In this document: in pieces, positions 18,194-27,446 of the stretch | How the letters are laid out: each line of letters opens with the position of its first letter | Position numbering within the stretch: the stretch's first letter is position 1 | Source of the DNA: Snodgrassella alvi | GTDB lineage: Bacteria; Pseudomonadota; Gammaproteobacteria; Burkholderiales; Neisseriaceae | Direction: 5' to 3' | DNA length: 64,000 nt | Assembly: GCF_002777745.1 (NCBI RefSeq) | Contig: NZ_MEIO01000062.1 | Location: 62,001-126,000, forward strand | Program-made: the position numbers and the translations under genes | Notes under the pieces: model-generated | Seen by the model: the letters and a program-made list of their open reading frames with translations, nothing else | The model's database searches: none | Told to the model about the DNA's origin: nothing

Positions 18194-21100
18194 ATGTTTC
18201 AAATTAATAATTCTATGCTAACTGAGCCACGTAAGCTAACATGGCCTTATGGATGGTGTGGACATATACCATTTGTGAGTTGGCTTGTTGAAGAACAACA
18301 ACCTAATGTAATTGTAGAACTAGGAACTCACTCTGGAAACTCATATTTGGCTATGTGTCAAGCTGTTGCAGAAAATGGTATTGGTACTAAATGCTATGCG
18401 GTTGATACATGGAAAGGAGATGAACATGCAGGTAATTATGATGAGGAAGTATTTAATCAATTAGCTAAATATCATAATGAACATTATGCAGGATTCTCTA
18501 ATCTAATGCGCATGACATTTGATGAGGCTAATACATATTTTAGCGAGAAAAGTATCGATTTATTACATATTGATGGCTTTCATACTTACGATGTTGTCGA
18601 GCATGATTTTAAAAACTGGTTATCCAAAATGTCTGAAAATGGCATTATATTATTTCATGATATTAATGTTCGAGAAAGAAATTTTGGAGTGTGGAAATTA
18701 TGGGAAGAACTATGTACACAATATCCAAATTATGAATTTAAACATTCACATGGATTAGGTGTATTATTTGTTGGTAATGCAAGTAAGGTAATTTTAACTG
18801 AAAAATTAAAAACTGAAAATGCAAATTCTGATGCTTTAGTCGCAAGGTTATTTGCTCGTCTGGGTGAATTAGTATACTTAAAAACAGAATTAAATTGTAA
18901 TGATAATCTTTCACAAAATAAATTAAATGTAAATATTGATCAAGAATTTGATTGTATTAAAAAATTTATTGAAAATAAGCAGAATGAAATCATTGATCAT
19001 AATAATCAATTTGTGAAAATGATAACAGATCGTCTTTCTTATGCTATTGAAAAAAATGAGATCATAGAGTCAAAACTAGATATACAGAAACAACTGATTA
19101 AAACAATAACAGAACGTATTGATTACAATGATGAAAAAAATGATATCATTCATTCAAATCTTCTAAAAATGCAACAACAAATTTTAAAGCAATTTGTTGA
19201 ACGTCCTTCAATATGGGATATTCAACCATTACGGTTTTTTTCTTTAATGCTAAAAGGACGCAAAAAAGAAGCAATAAAACCATTTAAGAAGGCTATACGT
19301 GGCATACTAAGGATGCTTTATTATCAATTTCCTAAACGATGGCAACCAGCTTTGCTGGATTGGGCAATTAAAGTCCACCCAAGTTGGTTTAAAAATCATC
19401 CAAGAGTTTTATTGAATAAACAAGATAAAAATTATTTGACATATGAAAATAATTGCCTGTTATTAGATATAACCCAGCAGAGTGGTAATTTAAAATCACA
19501 GCCTGGATCTATTGGAATACATTGCCACATATTTTATAGTGATTTGATTAATGAATTTGTTATTCAGTTATCAAAAATACCTTTTAAATTTGATTTATTT
19601 ATATCAGTACCAAATGAAGACACACTAAAAAAATGTCAGCAAAAATTTAAAAAAATAAAAAATATTAAACAGACTGTAATTAAGATTGTGTCAAATCGAG
19701 GGCGTGATATTGCGCCTATGTTTGTAGAATTTGGACATGAGCTAAGGAAATATGATTACATTGCACATTTTCAAAGTAAAAAATCTAAGTATAATAATGG
19801 GGCTACAAATGGTTGGAGAGAATATTTATTCAATACTTTATTAGGATCATCATTAAATATTAAACGAATATTTACTTTATTTGCAGAAGATAAAAAATTA
19901 GGAATAATTTACCCACAAATGTTTTATCGTTTACCATCTGCTGCTTTTACATGGTTAGCTAATAGATCACAAGGTCAACAATTATTAGACAGAATGAAAT
20001 TGCCGATGATCGATGGATATTTTAATTTTCCAGCTGGTTCAATGTTTTGGGCAAAAACTGCTGCCATACAACCTTTATTTGATTTGAATCTTAAACATGA
20101 AGATTTTCCAGAAGAACAAGGGCAAACTGATGGAACTTTAGCCCACGCTCTTGAAAGATTACTTGGGATAGTACCATTACAAATTGGATACAAATCAATT
20201 ATTATTAAAGATTTAGAGCATTTATCTTGGTCAACATATCGTTTTGATGAGCAATATCTTAATCGGACAGTAGATTTTTATAAACCTATGTTTGATAATA
20301 AAGAAATTAAAATTATCGCTTTTGATATTTTTGATACATTACTAGTCAGACCTTTATTGAATCCTGAGCATACTAAAAAAATAGTCACTATGTCTCTTGA
20401 TGATGAGAGTAAGCATGCTTTTAAAAAATATCGATCAATTGCAGAAGTTCAGGCCAGAAATAAAAAGGGAAAAGATGTATCAATAAATGAAATATATAAA
20501 CAATTTGGAATTTTATCATCTTTATCTGAAGATAAAATTAAAAAAATTCAAAAGATAGAAGAAAAAACTGAATTCTCTTCAGTAATTGCTAGAAATGACG
20601 TTGTTGAAATGATGGAATTTGCTAAATACCTTGGAAAAAAGGTTATTTTAATTAGCGATATGTTTTTATCAAGACCTATTATTGAAAAAATGCTTTTCCA
20701 GAATGATATTAATAAATGGGATGAGCTATATTTGTCTTCGGAAATCGGGCTACGTAAAGATAATGGAAAGCTTTATGAGTACATGCTGGATAAAGAAAAT
20801 GCAAATGGTACAGAAGTAATCATGGTAGGTGATAACGAGCGTTCAGATTTGCAATTGCCCGCAGATAACTTTGGCATAAAATGTCTTCATTTACTTCGAG
20901 CTTGTGATTTGGCTTATAATTTACCTGAATATTCAAAGATTTTAGACCATGAACTGATAAAAAGTGATATTAATAACGAATTAACAGCTGGACTTTTAAT
21001 AAGAAAAAATCTAAATAGTGTCTTTTCATTTAAAAATAAATCTGAAATATTGAAATTGTTTAGTTCAGATCCCTATAAGTTAGGCTACAATCTTGTAGGC

Positions 21101-22114
21101 CCTGTAGTAAGTGCTTTTTGCCAATGGTTAATTGAACAAGCTAAAGTAGATAAAATAGATAAATTGTATTTTTTAGCTAGAGAAGGTAAATTTATCAAGC
21201 AAGTATATGATTTATGGAGTTCCATACAAACAGATAGTCCTGAAAGTAATTATTTGCAACTGTCTCGTCGGTGTGTAACAGTCCCAGATATCACTTTAAC
21301 GGAAGATATTAGAGCTATTGCTGAAAAAAATTACTTTGGAAATGATATTCAAAATTATTTTACGGAGCGATTTGGCTTAAATTTAGATTCTGAAAAATGG
21401 GCAGAAATTTATCGTAAAAATTTATGGGTTAAGGATGAAAAATTAACCATAAAAAACAAAAATATTGAAAAAATACTACCTTTATTAGAATTTCTTCAAG
21501 CAGACATAATGCGTGAAGCCAAAACAGAGAAACAAGCATTAATGATATATTTGGAAGAAGTTGGTCTGCTTTCAAATAATAGCTGTGCTGTAGTTGATAT
21601 AGGATATTCAGGAACTATACAAAGAGCATTAAATAAACTATTAAAAAAGCCAATTCATGGATATTATTTTGCAACGATAGTGTCAAGTATAGAAGGCTTA
21701 GCAAACAATGTGAAAATAAAAGGCTGTTATGTCAATAATGGCAATGATTTATTTTGTGATTCGAAAATTTATTCTCATAGTTTTGAGTTAGAAAAATTAT
21801 TAAGTGCAAATGACTCTCAAATTATTAAATATGTAATTGATGAGAATAATAAATTAAATAAGATATTTAAGAGTTTATCAGACAGAGAACTTGCATCTCA
21901 ATCAACACGTAATTTATTGCAAAAAGGAGCAATAGAGTTTGTGCAAGATGCAATTGGCATACGTAAAAATATGTATTTTGATTTTAACCCATCTTTGGTG
22001 ATTGCTGATTCTTTATATAAGTATTTTAGTTTAACGTTGCAAACCAAAAAAAATAAAGTTTTGGAAGATTTAATTCTGGATGATGATTATTGTGGCAGAG
22101 GTCTTGTCAGCTGA
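18194..22114 (+). CDS. multidomain surface-glycan protein: methyltransferase, coiled coil, RgpF-like, HAD-like and C-terminal domains
   Basis: A 1306-residue cytoplasmic fusion. Residues 1-200 are a class I SAM methyltransferase of the Methyltransf_24 type (VIVELGTHSGNSYLA, LLHIDGFHTYD). Residues 210-330 are charged and coiled-coil-like. Residues about 440-690 match rhamnan-synthesis protein F: GIHCHIFYSDL, SNRGRDIAPM, HFQSKKSKYNN. At about 705 a HAD domain begins with AFDIFDTLL (DxD motif), continuing LISDMFLS and MVGDNERSD. The C-terminal part (about 960-1290, YFLAREGKFIKQVYDL) recurs after HAD domains in polysaccharide loci. No membrane segment is visible. Base composition is far more AT-rich than the housekeeping genes, suggesting horizontal transfer. 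Glycosyl transfer plus sugar modification is inferred; acceptor unknown. Confidence 0.8.
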   Translation: MFQINNSMLTEPRKLTWPYGWCGHIPFVSWLVEEQQPNVIVELGTHSGNSYLAMCQAVAENGIGTKCYAVDTWKGDEHAGNYDEEVFNQLAKYHNEHYAGFSNLMRMTFDEANTYFSEKSIDLLHIDGFHTYDVVEHDFKNWLSKMSENGIILFHDINVRERNFGVWKLWEELCTQYPNYEFKHSHGLGVLFVGNASKVILTEKLKTENANSDALVARLFARLGELVYLKTELNCNDNLSQNKLNVNIDQEFDCIKKFIENKQNEIIDHNNQFVKMITDRLSYAIEKNEIIESKLDIQKQLIKTITERIDYNDEKNDIIHSNLLKMQQQILKQFVERPSIWDIQPLRFFSLMLKGRKKEAIKPFKKAIRGILRMLYYQFPKRWQPALLDWAIKVHPSWFKNHPRVLLNKQDKNYLTYENNCLLLDITQQSGNLKSQPGSIGIHCHIFYSDLINEFVIQLSKIPFKFDLFISVPNEDTLKKCQQKFKKIKNIKQTVIKIVSNRGRDIAPMFVEFGHELRKYDYIAHFQSKKSKYNNGATNGWREYLFNTLLGSSLNIKRIFTLFAEDKKLGIIYPQMFYRLPSAAFTWLANRSQGQQLLDRMKLPMIDGYFNFPAGSMFWAKTAAIQPLFDLNLKHEDFPEEQGQTDGTLAHALERLLGIVPLQIGYKSIIIKDLEHLSWSTYRFDEQYLNRTVDFYKPMFDNKEIKIIAFDIFDTLLVRPLLNPEHTKKIVTMSLDDESKHAFKKYRSIAEVQARNKKGKDVSINEIYKQFGILSSLSEDKIKKIQKIEEKTEFSSVIARNDVVEMMEFAKYLGKKVILISDMFLSRPIIEKMLFQNDINKWDELYLSSEIGLRKDNGKLYEYMLDKENANGTEVIMVGDNERSDLQLPADNFGIKCLHLLRACDLAYNLPEYSKILDHELIKSDINNELTAGLLIRKNLNSVFSFKNKSEILKLFSSDPYKLGYNLVGPVVSAFCQWLIEQAKVDKIDKLYFLAREGKFIKQVYDLWSSIQTDSPESNYLQLSRRCVTVPDITLTEDIRAIAEKNYFGNDIQNYFTERFGLNLDSEKWAEIYRKNLWVKDEKLTIKNKNIEKILPLLEFLQADIMREAKTEKQALMIYLEEVGLLSNNSCAVVDIGYSGTIQRALNKLLKKPIHGYYFATIVSSIEGLANNVKIKGCYVNNGNDLFCDSKIYSHSFELEKLLSANDSQIIKYVIDENNKLNKIFKSLSDRELASQSTRNLLQKGAIEFVQDAIGIRKNMYFDFNPSLVIADSLYKYFSLTLQTKKNKVLEDLILDDDYCGRGLVS

Positions 22115-22140
22115 TTTAATTATGGAAAATCATTAGATTA

Positions 22141-22171
22141 ATAAAAGGATTAAAATTTTTAATCCTTTTAT
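22141..22171 (+). terminator. terminator of the multidomain glycan gene
   Basis: A perfect 15-bp inverted repeat with a one-base centre (ATAAAAGGATTAAAA and its complement), 27 bp after the stop codon and running into T-rich sequence. An IS481-family copy begins at its right edge. Confidence 0.75.
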
Positions 22172-23349
22172 TTGTAGTAGTCTTTATTTAATCTGACATT
22201 TAGTGTATTTTAAACCAATAGTGTAGTGTCAGTAATGAATCAATCTGCAAAAATAATTAAACCAAAATTAGGGCTGTTACAACTCGCTAAACAGTTAGGT
22301 AATGTTCAGCAAGCCTGTAAAGTCTTGGGGTATAGTCGCGACAGCTATTATCGCTTTAAAAAACTCTAGGAACAGGGTGGAGAATTAACTCTTCAGAAAA
22401 TAAGTCGCAAAAATCTATAGAGAAAAATCGCGTAGAGCCTCATATTGAGTAGGCTGTAGTGAATATGGCTTATGAATTTCCTGCTTATGAGCAACATCGG
22501 GTAACTAATCAGCTACGCTTGCAAGGAATAATAGTCTCTGACAGTGGTATACGTTCAATCTGGTTACGCCACGATTTAGAATGCTTCAAAAAAGGCTGAT
22601 CGCTCTGGAAATAAAAGTAGTTCAGGAAGGGCTGGTGTTAACAGATGGCTAGCTCTAGGCTTTAGAGAAAGCGAAAGCAGCGCAGGAGGCACAAGGTGAA
22701 ATTGAGCCTCGGCATCCTGGTTACTAGTGTGCACAAGATACATATTATGTTGGTCATATCAAAGGGATTGGGAAAATATACCAACAAACGTTTATTGATA
22801 CATATTCAAGACTGGCGTTAACTAAAGTATATACAGAGAAAAATAGTTTAGTTGCTGCGGAAATGTTCAATGATAAAGTGATACTATTTTTTGATAATGA
22901 GCAGGTAGTGTTTTTACGAATTCTGACGGATAGAGGAAGTGAATATAACGGTCATAAAGAGCGTCATGTCTACAATCTATATCTGAATTTGGAGGATATA
23001 GAGCATAAGAAAACAAAAGCCTACAGTCCGCAAACGAATGGTATGAGCGGTTCCATAAGAAGACGATGAAGGCCGAATGTTATGAAATTATGTTTAGACG
23101 TAAAATACATACAGAACAGACAGAGATACGACAAGATATTGAGTTTTGGCTAGAGTTTTACAATCGAGAAAGAGCACATTCAGGGAAATGCTGTTATGGT
23201 AAGCCACCTTGGCAAACTTGAGTAGAGACAAAAGGGCTAGCTAAAGAAAAAGTAGCTAGAGAATTTATTTTACTCATCAGACAGTCATTGTGTTAGAACG
23301 AATGCTGATGAGTAGATAGTTTATGTCAGATTAAGTTTGAGCTAGTACA
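22172..23349 (+). mobile_element. IS481-family element, degenerate copy 1
   Basis: About 1.18 kb. The left end reads TTGTAGTAG...TTAATCTGACAT, and the right end, on the other strand, TGTACTAG...TTAATCTGACAT, giving imperfect terminal inverted repeats. TTTTAT occurs on both sides (22166-22171 and 23350-23355) and may be a target duplication, although the left one is also the arm of a terminator. It is highly similar to copy 2 at 27447-28606 and in the same orientation. The transposase is broken, so the element cannot move by itself. Confidence 0.8.
22235..23258 (+). pseudogene. IS481-family transposase, broken
   Basis: The N-terminal helix-turn-helix is readable (KLGLLQLAKQLGNVQQACKV, then LGYSRDSYYRFKKL) but is followed by an in-frame TAG. 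Later the DDE integrase core reappears (DTYYVGHIKGIGKIYQQTFIDTYSR, RILTDRGSEYNG, KTKAYSPQTNG) in other frames. Two A-tracts (A5 at about 22409 and A6 at about 22588) each lack one base to keep the frame, and the glutamate region is damaged (TNGMSGS instead of TNGICERF). The 3' boundary is approximate. Confidence 0.8.
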
Positions 23350-23430
23350 TTTTATGAAATATGTGGGTGTGCAAAACTAAATTCCCAAATAAAAGTTATA
23401 ATTTAATTATTTAGAAACTTAATTACGCAA

Positions 23431-24018
23431 TTAGCATATATGGTTAATAATATTAATGTTTTTTTGGAATTCTTTAAAATTTGGTGCCTGATTATCTTTT
23501 TCTGTCTGATGTACAATTATACTATCATCTAATGGCCAGTCTATGAGTAAATCTGGATCATTCCATAATAAACTACGTTCACATTCTTTGGAGTAGTAGT
23601 TTGTTGTTTTATATAGAAACTGAGTATTATCTTCCAAAGCAATAAACCCATGTGCGAATCCTGCAGGAATCCAAAACTGTCGATGATTCTTTTCTGACAA
23701 TTCGACTCCTACCCACTGACCAAATGTTGGTGAAGCTGCTCGTATATCTACAGCAACATCCCAGGCTCTACCACTAACTACACGTACCAGTTTACCTTGT
23801 GCAAATGGATTAAGCTGATAATGTAATCCTCGGATTACACCACGATGCGAAATTGAGTGATTATCCTGTACAAAATTTACAACAGGTTGATTATGTGCGG
23901 TAAGAATGGAATTAAATGTTCTTTGGTTAAAGCTTTCCATAAACCAGCCACGATTATCTGCAAAAATTTTCGGTTCTAAAATAAGCAGGTCTTTTATCTT
24001 CGTCTCAATAACATTCAT
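23431..24018 (-). CDS. rfbC: dTDP-4-dehydrorhamnose 3,5-epimerase
   Basis: RmlC epimerises C3 and C5 of dTDP-4-keto-6-deoxyglucose on the way to dTDP-L-rhamnose. The 195-residue cupin shows EPKIFADNRGWFMESFNQRTF, FVQDNHSISHRGVIRGLHYQ with the catalytic His, and RVVSGRAWDVAVDIR, followed by FWIPAGFAHGFIALEDNTQFLYKTTNYY. The start abuts rfbA with 2 bp between, so they form an operon rfbB-rfbA-rfbC read leftward. Length is slightly above the typical 180-185. Composition is AT-rich like its neighbours. Confidence 0.96.
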   Translation of the reverse strand: MNVIETKIKDLLILEPKIFADNRGWFMESFNQRTFNSILTAHNQPVVNFVQDNHSISHRGVIRGLHYQLNPFAQGKLVRVVSGRAWDVAVDIRAASPTFGQWVGVELSEKNHRQFWIPAGFAHGFIALEDNTQFLYKTTNYYSKECERSLLWNDPDLLIDWPLDDSIIVHQTEKDNQAPNFKEFQKNINIINHIC

Positions 24019-24020
24019 AT

Positions 24021-24911
24021 TTATGCTTTCTTGGAAAACTCATTGTATATTTTTAATAAGTATTGGCCATAATTTGTTTTTTGAAAAAGTTTGCCTCGTG
24101 TAAATAATTGATCTAAGTTGATCCAGCGATTATTAAAAGCAATTTCCTCAAGTGAAGCTATTTTTAGCCCCTGTCTTTTTTCAATTGTTTGGACAAAAGA
24201 GCTGGCTTCAATCAGGGAGTCATGGGTACCAGTATCCAGCCATGCAAAGCCACGTCCTAGTATTTCAACATCCAGCAGTTTTTCTTTCAAGTAGACATTA
24301 TTAACATCAGTAATTTCTAGTTCTCCTCTTGCAGATGGAGAAATATTTTTTGCTATCTCAATGACATCATTATCATAAAAGTAGAGTCCTGTTACAGCAT
24401 AGTTTGATTTTGCTTTAACTGGTTTTTCTTCTATAGATAATGCCTTTCCAGTTGTATCAAATTCAACAACGCCAAAACGTTCTGGATCGTTAACATAATA
24501 TCCGAATACTGTAGCACCTTTTTCTTGTTTTGCTGCATGTTGTAATTGTATGCCGAAACTTTGCCCATAAAAAATATTATCACCTAGAATAAGCGTCACA
24601 TTATCCTGACCAATAAATTCTTCTCCCAATATAAAAGCTTGTGCCAACCCATCTGGGGATGGTTGTATTTTGTAGACTAATTCAATCCCAAGATGGCTAC
24701 CATCACCTAATAGTTTTTTGAAATTAGGTAAATCCTCCGGTGTAGAAATAATCATGATTTCTCTAATTCCTGCTAGCATAAGCACAGAAAGAGGATAGTA
24801 AATCATTGGTTTATCATATATCGGTAAAAGCTGTTTAGACACTCCCATCGTGATTGGATAAAGCCGAGTTCCAGAACCTCCTGCTAGAATAATGCCTTTT
24901 CGTTTAGTCAT
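24021..24911 (-). CDS. rfbA: glucose-1-phosphate thymidylyltransferase
   Basis: RmlA joins dTTP and glucose 1-phosphate to make dTDP-glucose, the first step toward dTDP-deoxysugars. The N-terminal nucleotide-binding motif is [37 protein letters not shown]; the metal-binding aspartates are in [11 protein letters not shown] and [16 protein letters not shown]. Length 296 is typical, and feedback inhibition by dTDP-rhamnose is expected from the family. Second gene of the rfbB-A-C operon, 76 bp after rfbB. Confidence 0.97.
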   Translation of the reverse strand: MTKRKGIILAGGSGTRLYPITMGVSKQLLPIYDKPMIYYPLSVLMLAGIREIMIISTPEDLPNFKKLLGDGSHLGIELVYKIQPSPDGLAQAFILGEEFIGQDNVTLILGDNIFYGQSFGIQLQHAAKQEKGATVFGYYVNDPERFGVVEFDTTGKALSIEEKPVKAKSNYAVTGLYFYDNDVIEIAKNISPSARGELEITDVNNVYLKEKLLDVEILGRGFAWLDTGTHDSLIEASSFVQTIEKRQGLKIASLEEIAFNNRWINLDQLFTRGKLFQKTNYGQYLLKIYNEFSKKA

Positions 24912-24987
24912 TCTATTTGTTCCTTACAATAAATTTTATTCAGATTAGCTTTTAGATTGTTTTGCTGTTTGCTATGATGATCTTTCA

Positions 24988-26058
24988 TCATGATTGATAT
25001 TGCTTTTGAATCCATTTCTGATATTCCCCAGTCAAAATGCGATTTACCCATTCCTGATTGTTTAAATACCAAAGAACGGTTTTGCGTAAGCCTGATTGAA
25101 AACTTTCTTGTGGTACCCAGTTTAAATCCCGTTTGATTTTTGTGGCATCAATAGCATAACGGACATCATGTCCCGGCCGGTCTGGAATAAATGTGATTAA
25201 CTCTTTGTAAGACGTTATCCCAAATGTTTTATTGGGAACTAGCTCATCTAAAAGGCTACATATATCTTTCACAACATCAATGTTTTTTTGTTCATTGTGT
25301 CCCCCGATATTATAAGTTTCTCCTGCTTTTGCTTTTGTCACTACTACATATAAAGCACGTGCATGATCTTCAACGTATAACCAGTCACGGATTTGCTCTC
25401 CATTCCCGTATACCGGAAGTTTTTTTCCTTGCATAGCATTAAGAATTGTTAATGGGATTAATTTTTCTGGAAAATGATAAGGTCCATAATTATTCGAACA
25501 ATTAGTGATGATAACAGGTAGCCCATAAGTTCGGTACCAAGCTCGAACTAAATGATCAGAGCTTGCTTTACTGGCTGAGTAAGGAGAGCTTGGTGCGTAT
25601 GGTGTGACCTCAGTAAATAATTCTGTTGCTGAGTTATTTAAGTCGCCATACACTTCATCGGTTGAAATATGATGGAAGCGAAATAAACTCTGTTTTTCTT
25701 TTGATAAGCTATTCCAGTAATGACGGCTAGCTTCCAGCAATTGAAAAGTTCCCACAATATTGGTCTGGATAAACTCGGCAGAGCTGGAAATTGAACGATC
25801 AACATGCGATTCCGCAGCCAGATGCATTACTGCATCTGGCTGAAAGTTATTAAACAACTGTATTAAATGATTTTTATCGCAGATGTCAGCTTGGCAAAAG
25901 TGATAACGTGGATTATTTGCTACAGCTGCTAAGGACTCAAGATTACCGGCATAGGTTAATTTGTCAACATTTAGAATATTATGCTTAGTTTCATTGATTA
26001 GATATCTGATAACGGCAGAACCAATAAATCCTGCTCCTCCAGTAATAAGGATATTCAT
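24988..26058 (-). CDS. rfbB: dTDP-glucose 4,6-dehydratase
   Basis: RmlB converts dTDP-glucose into dTDP-4-keto-6-deoxyglucose with bound NAD. The Rossmann motif is [16 protein letters not shown] at residues 5-20. The active-site Thr-Asp-Glu is in [11 protein letters not shown], and [10 protein letters not shown] gives the catalytic Tyr-xxx-Lys. Length 356 is normal. First gene of a leftward rfbB-rfbA-rfbC operon. No rfbD (reductase) gene follows, which is unusual for a rhamnose cassette; that step may be encoded elsewhere, or the product sugar may differ. Confidence 0.97.
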   Translation of the reverse strand: MNILITGGAGFIGSAVIRYLINETKHNILNVDKLTYAGNLESLAAVANNPRYHFCQADICDKNHLIQLFNNFQPDAVMHLAAESHVDRSISSSAEFIQTNIVGTFQLLEASRHYWNSLSKEKQSLFRFHHISTDEVYGDLNNSATELFTEVTPYAPSSPYSASKASSDHLVRAWYRTYGLPVIITNCSNNYGPYHFPEKLIPLTILNAMQGKKLPVYGNGEQIRDWLYVEDHARALYVVVTKAKAGETYNIGGHNEQKNIDVVKDICSLLDELVPNKTFGITSYKELITFIPDRPGHDVRYAIDATKIKRDLNWVPQESFQSGLRKTVLWYLNNQEWVNRILTGEYQKWIQKQYQS

Positions 26059-26341
26059 AAAATTGCATTCAGAAATTGGAAAACATAGTATTTTATATTA
26101 TAAAATTTGTTTTTTTATAAAAATTTTTAAACGAAATATAAGAAAGTATAGTCTGTTTTTATATGCAAATTAATGTTAAAATAATTATATTTTTATTCTA
26201 TTTTATGTTAATAATTGATTATTTACAATTCTTGATTGGTCGTCTTTTATATAAATGTGTTGGTTATCTAGCCTAGTTTAAATGTAGATTTATATTATAT
26301 AATCGCTTTATGAATTCATTTAGGCAGACAAGGTATATTTG

Positions 26342-27388
26342 ATGAAAAAAACAATTATTTTGGGTATGCCTAAGAGTCGTAATATTTACCAGCAGATTCA
26401 AAAAAATCTTGAATTCTATGGATTTGAGGTAATATATATTGATAATTATCCGGAATATATCAAGTATTTTAAATATCAAAATTTGAAAGAGCGTTTATAT
26501 ACTGTGATGCAAAAGTTATTTTTTGGAAATTTTTCATATAAAGAAGAGTTAAAAGAAAAATTATTATTGTCTAACTCACGAGCATTGCTAGCTGAAAAAA
26601 AATACGATTATGCTATTATTATTCGTCCTGATCTATATCCGGTGAAACTATTGCAGTTGCTGAAAGAGTTTACCAGAAAAAGATTTATTGCTTATCAGTG
26701 GGATGGTTTAGGACGTATGCCATGTACTAAGGAGACAATAAATTTATTTGATAAATTTTATATTTTTGATGCTTATGATTTAGTTGACAAGAACTATCAG
26801 GATTATGAGTTGACAGGAATAACTAATTTCTATTTTGATATGTATCAGCCAGAGCCAGTAAAGCACACTGGGACAATAGCTTATTTCGTTGGTACACATG
26901 TTCCTGAGCGTGTTGCTGATATTGAATATTGTGCTGGTGAACTAGTAAAAAATGGTATTCAGTTAAAATTTATTATTCCGACAAGTAATAGAAAAAAAAT
27001 CAATCAATATCAGCATCCTCATTTAATTACTTTTGGAGAGGAAAATTCAATTAATTTTTCGGAAAATATTAAAATATTGAATGAAATAGATATTATTGTA
27101 GATTTTGTTAATCCTATGCACCATGGTTTATCTTTTAGAGTTTTTGAATCCTTGTATTATCAGAAAAAATTAATTACTAATAATGAGGCGATCTGTCAGT
27201 ATGATTTTTATCATCCTGATAATATCCTTATTTGGCGTAAAGAAGATCTTTCTCAAAAAATTCAGAGTTTTTTAGTTAAACCCTATCAACCAATAGATAA
27301 TCAGATTGTAAAAAAGTATGGATTTGGTAACTGGATAAAGAATATTCTAGACTTATCTCCATACGAAAAAATAAAATTGCCTCTTTAA
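26342..27388 (+). CDS. glycosyltransferase-like protein, paralog 1 of 3
   Basis: 348 residues, family not firmly identified. Shared motifs with the genes at 30162 and 33804 are KTIILGMP (start), IIIRPDLYPVKLLQLLK, RFIAYQWDGLGRMP, ITNFYFDMYQPEPV, AYFVGTHVPERVADIEYCAGEL and GLSFRVFESLYYQKKLIT, then YDFYHPDNILIW. The R-x-FE...K-LIT segment resembles the C-terminal nucleotide-sugar site of GT-B enzymes of the CgeB/Glyco_trans_1_2 type. No signal peptide or membrane helix is evident. The start is ATG 26342, with AAGG upstream; a TTG one codon earlier is possible. Divergent from rfbB. A role in outer-core or O-chain sugar addition is inferred. Confidence 0.7.
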   Translation: MKKTIILGMPKSRNIYQQIQKNLEFYGFEVIYIDNYPEYIKYFKYQNLKERLYTVMQKLFFGNFSYKEELKEKLLLSNSRALLAEKKYDYAIIIRPDLYPVKLLQLLKEFTRKRFIAYQWDGLGRMPCTKETINLFDKFYIFDAYDLVDKNYQDYELTGITNFYFDMYQPEPVKHTGTIAYFVGTHVPERVADIEYCAGELVKNGIQLKFIIPTSNRKKINQYQHPHLITFGEENSINFSENIKILNEIDIIVDFVNPMHHGLSFRVFESLYYQKKLITNNEAICQYDFYHPDNILIWRKEDLSQKIQSFLVKPYQPIDNQIVKKYGFGNWIKNILDLSPYEKIKLPL

Positions 27389-27446
27389 GTTTAATTTTAT
27401 GATTGTTCTGACTGAATTTAATGAATAAATAAGGTATTACCGAATC

